Shown here piece by piece: positions 36,013-47,640 of a stretch of 64,000 nucleotides of DNA. Position numbers and translations under genes: made by a program. A model generated the notes under the pieces. It saw nothing but the letters and a program-made list of their open reading frames with translations. It did no database searches and was not told the origin of the DNA. How positions within the stretch are numbered: the stretch's first letter is position 1; each line of letters starts with the position of its first letter. Source of the stretch: Spinacia oleracea. Lineage: Eukaryota; Streptophyta; Magnoliopsida; Caryophyllales; Amaranthaceae. The stretch spans positions 4,565,747 through 4,629,746 of the forward strand of contig NC_079488.1 of assembly GCF_020520425.1 (NCBI RefSeq). Reading direction: 5' to 3'.

Positions 36013-36440
36013 CTTCCCTGTTGTGTTAGTAAGATTTGATGACCTAAACAAGGTACGTAGCTTATCCAGCTATTACACGTATAGTACAGGTCTCTTTGCA
36101 TCATGCATGGAACAAGTTATCATGGTGCACCTTTTATGGAAATTGATATTTTTGGCTAGATCTATCAGTTCCGCTGTGAAAAAATTGAAGGAAAAAAATA
36201 AGCCATTTCCCGAATTGGTGATAAGTGTTGCATAAAAATAAACTATTTAGCTTTCCATCCATGTGACATTAACTCCAGATGGAATAGATAATGTCCATTA
36301 ACTCCAGTTCATGGCTCTGATATTGCATTCTGTTAAAGCTTCCCTTAAATTGAATGCGGTTACATCATGTTTGGCTACTTCTTTATTCAGTTCATGCATG
36401 CACTATTCCCTGCATAAACAATTTACTGATTGTATTGACG
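36013..36440. repeat. Unit 2, module M1 of a local duplication
   Basis: Copy of 30038-30475. The open frame here (36023-36235) is not conserved in the other copy, which has stops, so I do not call it a gene. Confidence 0.8.
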
Positions 36441-36848
36441 TGATGCCCTTGGTACTGATTGGATTTCAAATTGATTGCTAGATTTTCCTGCTTGAGTATG
36501 TTGTTAATGCTTCATGGATGGACGGTTAGTTGCAGCATAGTTGAGGTAGGTAATTCCAGCTAGCGTTTTGGTTTCCTATGTTCCCATGTTGGTCTTAGAA
36601 AATATTTTTCCTATACACCCTCTGTGAATTGGAACTTTGAATGGCTTACCAATTACACAATACTAATGTATGTATCTGATCGTGGTGTTATGGTCGACGA
36701 CTTGATCATTTGAAGTACTTGTCATCGTAGACTACAAACAAGGAAGGAATGTGTTGGTTTATTGGTTAAGACTTGTTATTACAACAACTATAGTGCACGA
36801 AAAAACTGATGAGGATTTATGGGTAAAAGTTTTTCATACTTTTCCAAT

Positions 36849-37006
36849 TAGGAAATAAGTCTCACACGAATAACAACAGATTAAAATCTCTTAACATTTA
36901 GTTGATTAGTTTTTGCATATGCTGCCGTTAGGAAATAAGTCTCACACGAATAACAACATATTAAAATCTCTTAACATTTTCTTGACTAGTTTTTGCATAT
37001 GCTGGC
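36849..37006. repeat. Direct tandem duplication of a foldback arm (79 bp twice)
   Basis: 36849-36927 and 36928-37006 both begin TTAGGAAATAAGTCTCACAC and differ at only a few positions. The second copy is the left arm of the foldback element at 36929-37534. Confidence 0.8.
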
Positions 37007-37534
37007 TTAAGAGAACGGTGATTTCCTTAAACATGGTTGACCTTCATTAGGGTGTTTTATAAGAAGTTAGAAAATGATAATTTTCTAACATTCTTAGAGA
37101 ACACCCTAATAAAGTCCAACTATGTCTAAGGCAAGCATTGATCTCAATAATGTTAAAAGAAAACTTGGGAGAAGAACACATTTTTTTTTTTTAATTTTCA
37201 ATTATTCAACCAAGTTCTATAAATAGCTTCATTCATTTCTTAAGAGAAATAATGAATGGGGGTATTTATAGAACTTGGTCAAATAATATGAAAATAAAAA
37301 AAATTGTTTTTCCCTAAGCTTTTTTTTACACTTTCGAGATCTATAAATGCTTGCCTTAAACATGGGTTGGAAAATTATTATTTTCCAAACCTCTTACGGA
37401 ACATCCTAATGAAGTTCAATAATGTCTAAGGCAAGCACCGTTCTCTTAAGGCAACATATGCCTAAACTAATCAAGAAAATGTTAAGAGATTTTAATTTGT
37501 TGTTATTCGTGTGAAACTTATTTCATCATTCCTA
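36929..37534. mobile_element. Nested-palindrome foldback element, copy C (606 bp)
   Basis: Outer arms of about 100 bp (TAGGAAATAAGTCTCACACG at left; right end in reverse complement TAGGAATGATGAAATAAG) enclose inner palindromes: P1 (GCCTTARACATGGTTG arms, 37020-37140), P2 (ATTTGACCAAGTTC arms, 37195-37290) and a second P1-like (37344-37430). Non-coding. Likely a non-autonomous foldback/MITE-type element; superfamily unknown. Confidence 0.75.
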
Positions 37535-37739
37535 ATCAACAAGTCCACAAGTCTGAATATTGCTTGAGGTAGGTTTTATTTTCTCGCCTTACTGCTAAAG
37601 TTTCTATCTAACCCACAATGTCACCGTATTATTGATCTATTTAAGACTTGAAAGTTTTGTCTTCCTTTTTCCCCTTTAATGTGTGGTTCCTTTTCTTCCT
37701 TCTGTTATATTTTTTTTAACTTTTGAAGGTATTATTTCA

Positions 37740-38350
37740 GCATAACTAGGCTACAAGCCTTCCATGGAAGAATTTATATGGAAGATGTAGCACTCAAGTT
37801 ACACTCTACATGCGTTTCTGTTAGTATTCTTAATTACAAGCACCTTATCGATCAAGGTATAGCAACTATAATATTATGAACTACTAATGAATTGGAATGC
37901 ATTTGTTTTATTTGTTGATTACTACATAGTACATTCCATCTCATTTGTGTGTTTTCAACTGTTCTCATGTTCTGGTTTCTTCCCTCAAAAAAAAACAACT
38001 GTACTGGTTTCTAATATGTGGAAGAAGGCAGCCACTAAATTATTGTTATATCAAGGTATAGCTATTACCAAATTGCGAATAACTACAATGTGACACATTT
38101 GTTTGAACTTGTTTATTTTAATATTCCATAGGCCTTTGAAACAGGTTGTGTGATTCACTTTACTTATTTTCTCGTCTATGTCAGTCTGCCATTAATTTGT
38201 TTTAGTTCAGTCCTGGAATTCATTTGTAAATTTTTTTTTGAGTGTTTGCACTTCACAGTTTCGTATACCCTACAGCAAAACCTACCACTACCAGGCAAGG
38301 TTTCTAGACGTTAAGAAGGTTAAATTACTTTGTCATCTGGGGTAATTTTG
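37740..38350. repeat. Unit 2, module M2 of a local duplication
   Basis: Copy of 31530-32100 and 42180-42520. Contains TTATATGGAAGATGTAGCAC, ATGTGGAAGAAGGCAGCCAC and the AACCTACCACTACCAGGCAAGG block. No supported gene. Confidence 0.7.
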
Positions 38351-38590
38351 CATATTAACAAATAGTAAGAACATCATATTGCTGCATATTTTGAACCTTC
38401 AGGATCCTGTTATGGGTGCAGTTAGTTTTGAGACCTACTCTTCGAGTATTTCATAAACATCATTCCACCAGCATGTAGTGTGCTCAAGTACCAATGAGAT
38501 CATGGCCTAGTGGCAAAGACTGAGGGCCTGTGTACAATAGGAATGTTTGAATCCCCCCTCCCTATTTGTAATTTGTACTTGCCTTTATGG

Positions 38591-38834
38591 TAGGGATGGC
38601 AATCCCTGACCCGACCCGATAACCCGGCTCAAACCCGGCCTGAAGTTAATGAAAGAAACTCGAACCAACCTAAACCGAACCCGAGTGACCTGAAATCGAC
38701 CCAATTGGACCCATTTATCATAATTTTGTAGTAATATTAAGTTGTACAATATTTCTGATATTTTTTTGACACAACCCGAAAATCGACCTTAAACCAAAGC
38801 TGAACCTGACCTATTGACCCGGTTTCCACCCCTA
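38591..38834. mobile_element. hAT-like MITE (244 bp)
   Basis: Ends TAGGGATGGCAATCC and (reverse complement) TAGGGGTGGAAACCGG. Flanks CTTTATGG (38583-38590) and CTTTGTGG (38835-38842), an 8-bp duplication with one change. Subterminal CCCGACCCG / CCCGGCC words, AT-rich middle. Confidence 0.8.
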
Positions 38835-38989
38835 CTTTGTGGCTCATTAGCACCTCAACACGTCCTGAAATATAAAAACTGTTTTCTTATTTTCTAAGTC
38901 CTAGAGACTGCTATGGTATTGTGTTGCAGGATTGTTTATTCTGTGAAACGGAACATTTGTGCTCTTGAAAGGAATAACCAAATGCCCAA

Positions 38990-39420
38990 GTAGTGAAGAA
39001 GCAAAAAGATATCTGAGCCCCAACACACAAGTAAGTCAGACTGTGTCAGCGATTCACCAAAGTAGCCTGTTTCTATCGAACTGGAGGTATACCATTCCTA
39101 ATTCTTAATCGTGTAGTAATATGTTGTGATGGCTGCTTGCGTTTGTTGCCTCTCTGCATATCAGCATGTAGTAATATGTTGATTTGTTTACCCTCAGATT
39201 CAAAAATTATCAACAGCATGTAGTAATATGTTTGTTATCTTTCTATAGAGGAATTTTGTTAGTAAAATTCAACCACACAAATTTCACTTGAAATCAGTTA
39301 CTTGGTCTCTTATGTTTTGTTACTGTTGTTTTTCTGAGATTTGTTTACCCTCAGATTCAAAATTTATCAATAGTTTCCCACTATTCGCTGTCCATGTGGT
39401 CCACATACATTCTAAAATCT
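38990..39420. repeat. Unit 2, module M3 of a local duplication
   Basis: Copy of 34047-34440 and 42730-43120. Here the frame through the conserved core is open for about 50 codons (after a TGA at about 38942, through KCPSSEEAKRYLSPN into the shared core). Beyond the core all copies diverge. Confidence 0.7.
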
Positions 39421-39879
39421 CAAAATTAGAAACACGTGTATTAGTGTATAGTTTATACAACATTCGAACCCGTGACCACTTGATTCAAATGCTAATGACT
39501 TATCCACTTGGTTATGTTATTCTTTGCAAATGAAATATAATAAGTGATGATAAAATCAATTACCTAATAAGAGCGGAGTTAATTATGATTGTTTTTTGCA
39601 AGAAGGCGTAGTTAAAGTTATCCCAGTAATGACTCGGGGCATCGCCCAAGCCTAAAAACTAGTTTTTATTTTTAAACAGAAGGTTCTTTTAAAGGGTTCC
39701 ATATCATTCAATGTAAGTGAATTATCTTACTATGATATTGATTTTTTCCCTCAGTAATTGCTACAGAATATGCACTCTGCTGATATAATGAGTTTATCTC
39801 TGTGTATGAAGAAGCATCATCCTGTCAGCGTGTCTGAGTTTATCTCTGGTTTTGACCTTCTGTTATTACAACAACAATA

Positions 39880-40500
39880 AGAGAACTAAAAAACTGATAA
39901 AGAATTTTTGGTAAAAGGTTATCAAAATCTGTTTAAAGTTTTTGGTATACTTGTTTGCCTTAGACATGGTTGCACTTTAATAGGGTGTTTTGTAAGGTTA
40001 GAAAATGATCCGACTTTCTTACAAAACGACCTATTAAAATCCAACCATGTCTAAGGCAAGCACCATTTTCGAAAGTGTTAAAAAAAATCTTTGAGGGTTT
40101 TTTTTATTATTATTATTTTCAGATTATTTGACCAAGGTCTATCAGTACCTTTGTTTGTTTGAGGAATATCATGATATTGGTCAAATTGTTTGGGAGGAAA
40201 CCCTAAAACAAATTAGTGAAGGTATTTGTAAAGTCTGGTCAAATAATTAGTTATAAAATCAAAAAAATTAAATTGATATAAATCAATATATTGAATAGGT
40301 ATAAAATCAGAAAACACAATACCTTTGTTTCATAAATTATTACATACATGGGGGTAAGATGAAGGTCGAGTAAGCGGGTTAGACATTTTGAGGGTGTGGT
40401 CGCTTGGGACATGGTAAGGGCCATCCCCTCCCCCCACCCCCCCAACCCCAAAATGCTCGTAGTAGGGATTGAATGCTCGTCAGAAGGTCGAAGGCATTGC
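39880..40500. repeat. Unit 2, module M4 with P1 and P2 palindromes
   Basis: P1 inverted repeat 39956-40058 (arms TGCCTTAGACATGGTTG... and its reverse complement) and P2 inverted repeat 40123-40248. The whole stretch, including the outer flanks, matches 43830-44485, so these palindromes were copied as part of a larger duplication. Confidence 0.75.
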
Positions 40501-40650
40501 TTGGTAATTTTTCATAAAGTAAAAAAAAATCAGGACATATTTATATTTAGGTATAAATTAGAGAAGATAAATTGATTATTAGTTATAAAATCAAAAAAAT
40601 TAAATTGATATAAATCAATATATTGAATAGGTATAAAATCAGAAAACACA
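40247..40650. repeat. Perfect direct repeat, about 74 bp, 330 bp apart
   Basis: 40247-40320 and 40577-40650 share TTAGTTATAAAATC through GAAAACACAAT without a difference that I can see. Identity suggests a recent duplication or gene-conversion event. Confidence 0.75.
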
Positions 40651-40670
40651 ATTTTGTAACCTTTATATAT

Positions 40671-40844
40671 TAGTAAAAGTTATACTACAATTTTAAAGTT
40701 AGGGAAATGGTAAATCTGAGGAAGAGTTTTACTTCTTCCAAGGAAATCAACTTGAAAATGTAAAAGTTGATTTCTTTGGAAGAAGTGAAATTCTTCCTTA
40801 GATTTATCATTTGCCCAACGTATATGTAGTACTTCACTTTTACT
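40671..40844. repeat. Foldback/MITE-like hairpin, 174 bp
   Basis: Arms of about 80 nt: TAGTAAAAGTTATACTACA at left, pairing with TGTAGTACTTCACTTTTACT at right. The innermost 43 bp pair almost fully (40711-40753 with 40764-40806) around a 10-nt loop, and most mismatches would be G:U pairs in RNA. The shape resembles a microRNA precursor or a small foldback MITE. Confidence 0.7.
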
Positions 40845-41435
40845 TATATAGTCTTTCTTTCTGATTTTGTTCCTTTTCAATTACTACGTAATTAATTGTA
40901 TACCTCATCAATTTGATTTTTTTGATTTTATACCTAATTATCAGTTTGCCTTTTGTAATTTATTTCTACTTGAGAATTCATCTTGATTTTATACCTAGTT
41001 ATAAATTCGAATTTTTTTCCCCTTATTTTATACTCCACCTAATTATGAACTCGCCTTTTCTGATTTTATAACTATTACAATCTTTAAACTTTTGGGTCAT
41101 GGTTTTATGGCTGGTTGAAAGAGCAAGAATCTCTATTACATGAAGGAATACGTGAGGCTTTCATTCTCTATAATATGTATTATGTAGCTTCCATTCATCG
41201 AAGTACCGAAGAAGATTTTTGATATCCTTCATGATATTATGTAGCTTCCATGGAAAAATATATGGGTGACTCGGATGATGCCCAATTTTTTTTTATTATT
41301 ACTTCTAATGTACTTGCCATCATAAACAAGAAAATCCAAGTTGGTTTATTGGTTAAGACCTGTTATTACAACAACTACAGTGAACGAAAAAACTGATGAG
41401 GAATTTATGGGTAATTTTTTTTCATATTTTTCCTG

Positions 41436-42005
41436 TAGGAAATAAATCTCACACGAATAACAACAGATTAAATCTCTTAACATTTTCTTGATTAGTTTTT
41501 GCATATGCTACCTTAAGAGAACGTTGCTTGCCTTAAACATGGTTGGACTTTATTAGGGTGTTTTGTAACAAAGTTGGAAAATTATCGAAGGTGTCTAAGG
41601 CAAACATTGATCTTGAAAGTGTTAAAAAAAAACTTGGGAAAAGAAACACATTTTTTTTTTAATTTTCAAATTATTCAACCAATTTCTATAAATAGCTTCA
41701 TTTATTTCGTAGAGAAGTAATGAATGAAGCTATTTATAGAACTTGGTCAAATATTATGAAAATAAAAATAAAAATTGTTTCCCCTAAGCTTTTTTTTAAC
41801 ATTTTCGAGATCTATCACTGCTTGCCTTAGACATGGGTTGGAAAATTATTATTTTCCAAACTTCTTATAGAACACTCTAATGAAGTTCAATAATGTCTAA
41901 GGCAAACATCGTTCTCTTAAGACAACATATGCCAAAACTAATCCAGAAAATGTTAAACAATTTTGATTTGTTGTGATCCGTGTGAAACTTATTTCATCAT
42001 TCCTA
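41436..42005. mobile_element. Nested-palindrome foldback element, copy E (570 bp)
   Basis: Same architecture as 36929-37534: outer arms TAGGAAATAAATCTCAC and (reverse complement) TAGGAATGATGAAATAAG, inner P1 (41525-41610, one arm decayed), P2 (41665-41765) and P1-like (41818-41905). Its flanks also match copy C's flanks (TTGGTTTATTGGTTAAGAC at 36737 and 41338), so the element was copied within a larger unit rather than inserted independently. Confidence 0.75.
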
Positions 42006-42179
42006 ATCACTAGTCCACAAGTCTGAATATTGCTTGAGGCAGGTTTTATTTTCTCGCCTTACTGCTAAAGTTGCTATATATTGGGCATTTCGAATAGTTT
42101 TAACCCACAATGTCATCGTATTATTGATCTATTTAAGAGTTGAAAGTTTTGTCTTCCTTTTTCCCCTTTAATGTGTGTT

Positions 42180-42520
42180 CCTTTTCTCAAGTTACACTCT
42201 TCATGTGTTTCTGTTAGTATTCTTACTTATGAGCACCTTATTGATCAAGGTATAGCTACTATAGTATTATGAACTACTATTGAATTGGAATGTTTGTTGA
42301 TTACTACATTCCATCTCCATTTGTGTGTTTTCAATTGTACTGGTTTCTAGTATGTGGAAGAAGGCAGCCACTAAATTATTGTTATTAGGGTTTGGACTTA
42401 ATTGTTGAAAAGTGTTGCCAGTCTATGCGATTTGCCAGCAACAAAACCTTTCAGGTTAGCTTTCTATCTAAGGCGGACCTTAAGGAGGTCAGATTACAAA
42501 TAGTTAAAAGTGTACATATC
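42180..42520. repeat. Unit 3, module M2 of a local duplication
   Basis: Copy of 37740-38350, closer to it than to the unit 1 copy. A 22-bp word (ACCACAGGTCTGTAGATGCT core) is repeated just downstream at about 42571 and 42649. Confidence 0.7.
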
Positions 42521-42729
42521 TCTTCTATAATTTGTTGATTTAATTTGAAAAATATTTTTCACCTAAACCACAGGTCTGTAGATGCTACAATTGTGCTAGT
42601 ATGTTATGATTTACTTAGGTGCTGAAATTTTCTTTAAATTTATATACCACAGGTCTGTAGATGCTACTATTGTGCATAGCAGAAGTTTATATGTGGTACG
42701 ATACGATTTTGATTAAAGTAGTGAAGAAA

Positions 42730-43120
42730 CAAAAAGATATCTAAGCCCCAACATACAAGTAAGTCAGACTGTGTCAGCAATTCACCAAAGTAGCCTGTTT
42801 CTATCGAACTGGAGGTATACCATCCTAATTCTTAATCATGTTCAATTTTAACTTGCCATTTTTGTGCATTAGCATGCATATAGTTATATGTTGATGGCTG
42901 CTTGCATTTGTTGCTTCTCTGCTATGGAAATTTGTTATCTTTCTATGGAGGAATTTTGTTAGTAAAATTCAACCATACAAATTTATACTTGGTCTCTGAG
43001 TTTGTTACTGTTGTTTTCTGAGCTTTGTTTACCCTCGGATTAAAAAATGATCAAGAGTTTCCCACAATTCTGTGTCTTAAATTCTGTGCACTTGCTAATT
43101 TTTAGTTTTAAACAGAAGGT
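42730..43120. repeat. Unit 3, module M3 of a local duplication
   Basis: Copy of 34047-34440 and 38990-39420. The conserved core is again readable in the same frame (SPNIQVSQTVSAIHQSS). Confidence 0.7.
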
Positions 43121-43129
43121 TCTTTTAAA

Positions 43130-43830
43130 GGGTTTCATATCGGCGTTTGGTTTGACAAAGGGAAAGGAAATGACATCAACAAAGGGAAAGGAGGAGAAAG
43201 GAAATGATTTTATTTGTTGTTTGGTCTAGAAACATTTTTTTTTTTCCACCAGCACTATTTCTCTTTCTAAAGTCACCACCACCTCTGCAACCTCTTTCCT
43301 TCGCCGACACTACCTGCCTTCCTCCTCCCTTCGTCGGCGCTCCCTTCCCCTTCCCTTCGTCGCCATCTCCTTTCTCCATCATTGGAGGTAAATATTATTC
43401 TCTCTCCTCTTTCTCTTATATCTGATGGCTGGTTAGGGTAATTATAGAGGTGAGTTGGGTTATTTTTAATGGTGGGGTTGGTGTATAAGTTGGTTGGGGT
43501 GGTTTTTGGCTACTGAGGTTGTTTTTTCTGGTAGTTGGGTTGGTGTTTCTGGTAGTGGGGTTGGTGTTTCGGGTTGTGGTGTTGGTACTTCAGGTAGTTG
43601 GTGTGATTTTTATAGGGTTGGATTTTGTGGGTGAGATGGTTTTTTAAGCGGCGGTGGAGGCGCCGGTGAGGATGGCGGTGATAATGGTTGGATGGTGTTG
43701 GTGGGACATTGTTGGGGGGAAGTGGTGGTATAGGGAAAGGGAATGGAAATACCATTGGGGGTGTGGGGAATCAGAATAGAGGACTTTGGGGGTAAGGAAG
43801 GGGTAAAGAGAATGATTAAATACAATACAA
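43130..43830. other. Low-complexity insertion between modules M3 and M4 of unit 3
   Basis: A purine-rich stretch (43150-43210), a CT-rich stretch (43245-43390) and a long G/T-rich stretch (43430-43740). Open frames on both strands arise from composition. Absent from unit 2 at the equivalent place, so it is an insertion or expansion. No gene supported. Confidence 0.5.
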
Positions 43831-44485
43831 TAACAACAATAAAAATAACTGAAAAAGCTTATCAAAATCTATTTAAAGTTTTTGGTATGCTTGCTTGCCT
43901 TAGACATGGTTGCACTTTGATAGGTTGTTTTGTATGGTTAGAAAATGATATGACTTTCTTACAAAACAACCTATCAAAGTCCAACCATGTCTAAGGCCAA
44001 CACCTTTTTCGAAAGTGTAAAAAAAAAATCTCTTGGGTTTGATTTATTTATGATTTTTCAGATTATTTGACCAAGGTCTATCAGTACCTTTGTTTGTTTG
44101 TTTGTTTGTTTGTTTGAGGAATATCATGATATTGGTCAAATTTTTTGGGAGGAAACCCCAAAATAAATTAATGAAGGTATTTGTAAAGCCTGGTCAAATA
44201 ATTTGAAAATTTGAAATTGAGAGCCCTTAGCAAATATGGAGAAGATTAAAAGGAAGTTCCCTTGTTATCGCGAGGTTAGAAATAGAAAATTGTATAAAAA
44301 TTAACAATTTCATAAAGTATTATATACATGGGTAAGATGAAGGGCTTGCCGGGCCGAAATCTTGGTGAGTTTAGGTGGAGTAAGCGGGTTAGACATTTTT
44401 GAGGGCGTGGGGACATGGTAAGGGGAACCTTTTCCCCAAAATACCAGTAGTAGGGATTGAATGATGGTCAGAAGGTGGAAGGCAT
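43830..44485. repeat. Unit 3, module M4 with P1 and P2 palindromes
   Basis: P1 inverted repeat 43896-43998 and P2 inverted repeat 44062-44202, matching 39880-40500. A TTTG tetranucleotide run (44093-44117) lies in the P2 loop. Confidence 0.75.
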
Positions 44486-44636
44486 TTTCGCAAAAGAGAA
44501 GCAACAAATGACCAGAATGTGTTGAGACGTGCGGACGTATTGTATTCTAATTAGACATGTTTGACATTTAGACAAGGTAGTCCCATTTAGATATGTAGTA
44601 TGAAGTCCATTTGTATGACCAACATTTGAAACAAAT

Positions 44637-44672
44637 GGATTTCTATTTCTATTTCTATTTCTATTTCTATGT
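44637..44672. repeat. Hexanucleotide microsatellite (ATTTCT)n
   Basis: About five tandem copies of ATTTCT. Ordinary simple repeat. Confidence 0.9.
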
Positions 44673-45854
44673 TTTAGCGGGCTATTTTTGGTTCTGAAGA
44701 AAACAAATTTGAATTTCATTTCATTTCTGCTGCTTGTTTGGTTCTTATTATAAATATTAGAAAGGACACATAGGAAGGAACAATGAGTTAAGGAATGTCC
44801 ATGAAAGTAAGGCATTCCAATAGGCCGTGTACCAGCAAGATCGAGAAATAAGGCAGCTCACTTTTGAGTTTTGACTCTTACACGTTGCGCCTGATTCTTA
44901 CGGTTAACCTTCTGCCCTCTGTGATCCTCCAGCTCTATGTTGTAGTCCTCACTCCTCAATTGGTTGTGATCCGTCTCTGTCTCTTGACGAGCATACCTAC
45001 AGCCAACCCATATAATTTCAAGGAAGATAATCAAAGTGGTCTTTCCGGTAAGGCGGTCTTACACAAAAGCTGCCGCAAAAATAATGAGCTATAATTGACT
45101 TTTGAAATCATATCTTACCAACTTTGACGATTAATTTCTCAAACTACTTATCCAGTAAGATATGACAGAAGGAGGGCAGAGGGAAGAATTAAGAATAAGG
45201 AAAATGCAAAGCATGCATCACCTGCATATGTTGTAGACACCAAAAGGAACTCAATGCAGACCAAAGAGCTAATTAGTATTCCAACCAAGCTAAACAAACC
45301 ATTCCATGGAGAGATTCAGTACTAGTAGTGCCAATATATCATATATCATGCCAGTGCATTATATTAATTCATGAGATCGAATTGAATTCTAGAACACCCT
45401 CAACGGAATAATATTTATCAGTTTAACCCAAACCAACCATAACTAGTCATATTATAACAGCAACTGCAACCATTTGGTTCTATCTAATCATATATAACTA
45501 TTTCATTTCTCTTACGTCTGATATCAAGAATATTGGAAAAACAACCATCAAACACTAAACAAGTAAAGAGGACCTCAAATTCGAGCCCTAATTTCAGTTG
45601 CCTGCAAATTGAATTTTGATTCAAACTATACTCACAATGATATAGCACCAACATACTCCTACAATATACTAAGCACCCACAATTATAGAGAAATTTAAGG
45701 AAATGTAAACAAGAACAACCCTGATCTAATGTTAGGGGAAGAATTATGATCAAAGTCAATTTCGTTGACTTCTAGCTTTGATGATCAAAAGTAAAACATT
45801 TGACTTTCTGTTATTTCTGTTATAACAGACTTTTGTATTCAGTTAGTTGTTAGG
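44673..45854. other. Intergenic spacer with no recognised gene
   Basis: AT-rich. Short open frames on both strands without domains, codon bias or homologous copies. Nothing further supported. Confidence 0.5.
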
Positions 45855-47640
45855 TGATATGTTCATATTTTATAGTGTTTTTTCCCGCGTTCCTTAGTAC
45901 TTTTTGATCTCAAATGAGCTTTTCGGAGCGATTTTTAGTACTAATGTGCTCCTTGTAGTGTGTTTGTAGTTTCAGGTTCATCATTGTAGGAATTAGCATA
46001 TTTTTGTGCATTTCCTATTCATTTGAATCAATACAAGACATTATGTACTTTCGAGAGCACAACATTGAGTTCGAAGAGTTTTCGAGCAAAGCGGATAGTG
46101 AAAGAAGTAGAAAACCGACACTGGTCTACTCTTTTGATCATAACTTACGTTTTACAACTTCAAATGAAGTGATTCTAATTGGGTTGGATTCTACACTTCA
46201 ATAGCTTTCCAACGAGTGGTCACTCGCCTGATTCGGACGAATAACGAAGGAGATATGGCGTTTTAAAGATAGAGGATCGTGCAGTTTGTACCTACGCCCA
46301 GCGGGCGAATGGCTGCCCGGCGGGCGAACGCCCTTCTCCATTTTCTCTAAAGATCGTGCAATCACTATCTTTCTAGGTGGCCGCACTTAAAGCAAATCTG
46401 GCGTGATTTGCCGTCCCGGAACAAAACTACATTGTTCGATAACACTTCTTTTTTTTTTTTAATGATAGTTGCTCCAATACCTAACCAAAGGGCCACCCAT
46501 TTCTGAGGTCTTCTACTAATACCCAACCACTGAAGCACAACACCCCAAACTGCAGCAGAATACTCACACTCAAAAAAGAAATGGCTCACCTAACTGCGAG
46601 GCACTCCCCCTGTCTGCCGAAGTGATAGGAGGGGCGGACATGGGTGGAGTAGGTGGCAGGGAGGTGGAGCACATTCAGCATCAGGCACCTTTGGTGATTG
46701 GGTCCGGTCTTTGCTTTGCAACCGGGGAAGTGAGTTCAAGTGATCCTTGCTTGGTCTCATACCAAAATAATAATTCTACTAGTGAAGGTTGCCCGGCGGT
46801 TTTCGAGCTGCTCGCCCGGCGGGCGGATATCTGCCTGACCGGGCGACGACAACCCCTGCGCGCTTTCCCTTAGTTTATTTCCGGTTTTTGTTGGACTTTA
46901 TGGGCAAGACTATAAATATAGCCCTTAGTTATTTTAGTTGGCCACATCTTAATTCCTAGTATTGAAACCCTTAGTTTTATTTCCCTTAGTTAAATTCTCT
47001 CTAAATTTATGCAAATACTTAGCTTCAATTTCAATAAAAAATCAAGCTTTCTATTTCCATTGTTCTTCAATTAGGTATTGTTCTTTATTTCAATTCTTTG
47101 TTTTGCTATAATCACGTTTTCAATCATGTTAATTGCTTTGTTTATTGTTAATATGCTTGAGTAGTCAAATTTCCAGGGTTTGGGGATCCATGAATAATAT
47201 GAATGGATATTGAATAATTGTGATTGTTGGCATTGTAATTAATTCCTATTGATTGGTTTATTTCACTATACAATTAGATTTGCCCAGGTTTAATTGTGGT
47301 AGTTATGCAACATCAAGTTAAGATTCGAGAGATGCAATTTGATGTTTAGGCTTGTGTCAATAGGTGGAATTAGAGTTAATACGTAGCGAGAACCCGTTAA
47401 TTCTAAGTCTATGATTAGTATCGATTCGAGAGAGCATGCTAGTCTAATTAATTACTTTGTTGATTATCGTGATTGTTTATTGCCCTGGATTGTTATTTGT
47501 TGGTGAACCTACGCCCTAGATTCTTTAATACCTTGATTCTTAATTGTTTAATTATCGCGTTAGTCTTAGCAAACCATCAACCAAACTCTTGTTCCCAATA
47601 GTCTAGTCTAATTGAATAATAGTAGAAAGAACATTGTTTC
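45855..47640 (+). repeat. Athila-type LTR, 3' truncated, same family as 47641-49573
   Basis: Starts TGATATG at 45855 and is colinear with the next LTR: 46885-47640 matches 48185-48905. It stops in AGAAAGAACATTGTTTC at 47640, about 120 bp short of the LTR end, exactly where the next LTR begins. It contains CGCCCGGCGGGCG-type palindromes (46296-46330, 46795-46825) upstream of a TATAAATA box at 46911, and an inserted reverse-transcriptase fragment. The simplest explanation is that Athila B inserted near its 3' end, in which case the missing tail and a GTTTC duplication should lie beyond the window. Confidence 0.75.
46365..46600 (-). pseudogene. LINE-type reverse-transcriptase C-terminal (zf-RVT-like) fragment
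   Basis: The frame reads SHFFFECEYSAAVWGVVLQW, the H-x-F-F-E-C...V-W pattern of the zinc-binding region found C-terminal to plant LINE reverse transcriptases. About 70 codons only, with no catalytic domain. The insertion has no counterpart in the LTR copy at 47641, and probably spans about 46372-46790; exact ends are unclear. An oligo-A run on the minus strand (46448-46461) lies inside the frame. Alternative: chance similarity. Confidence 0.45.

Noticed and set aside
36023..36235. 70-codon frame in module M1
   Set aside because: The other M1 copy (30060-30288) has stops and frameshifts in the same frame.
43204..43865. Proline- and histidine-rich frames on both strands
   Set aside because: Compositional artefact of CT-rich and GT-rich low-complexity DNA.
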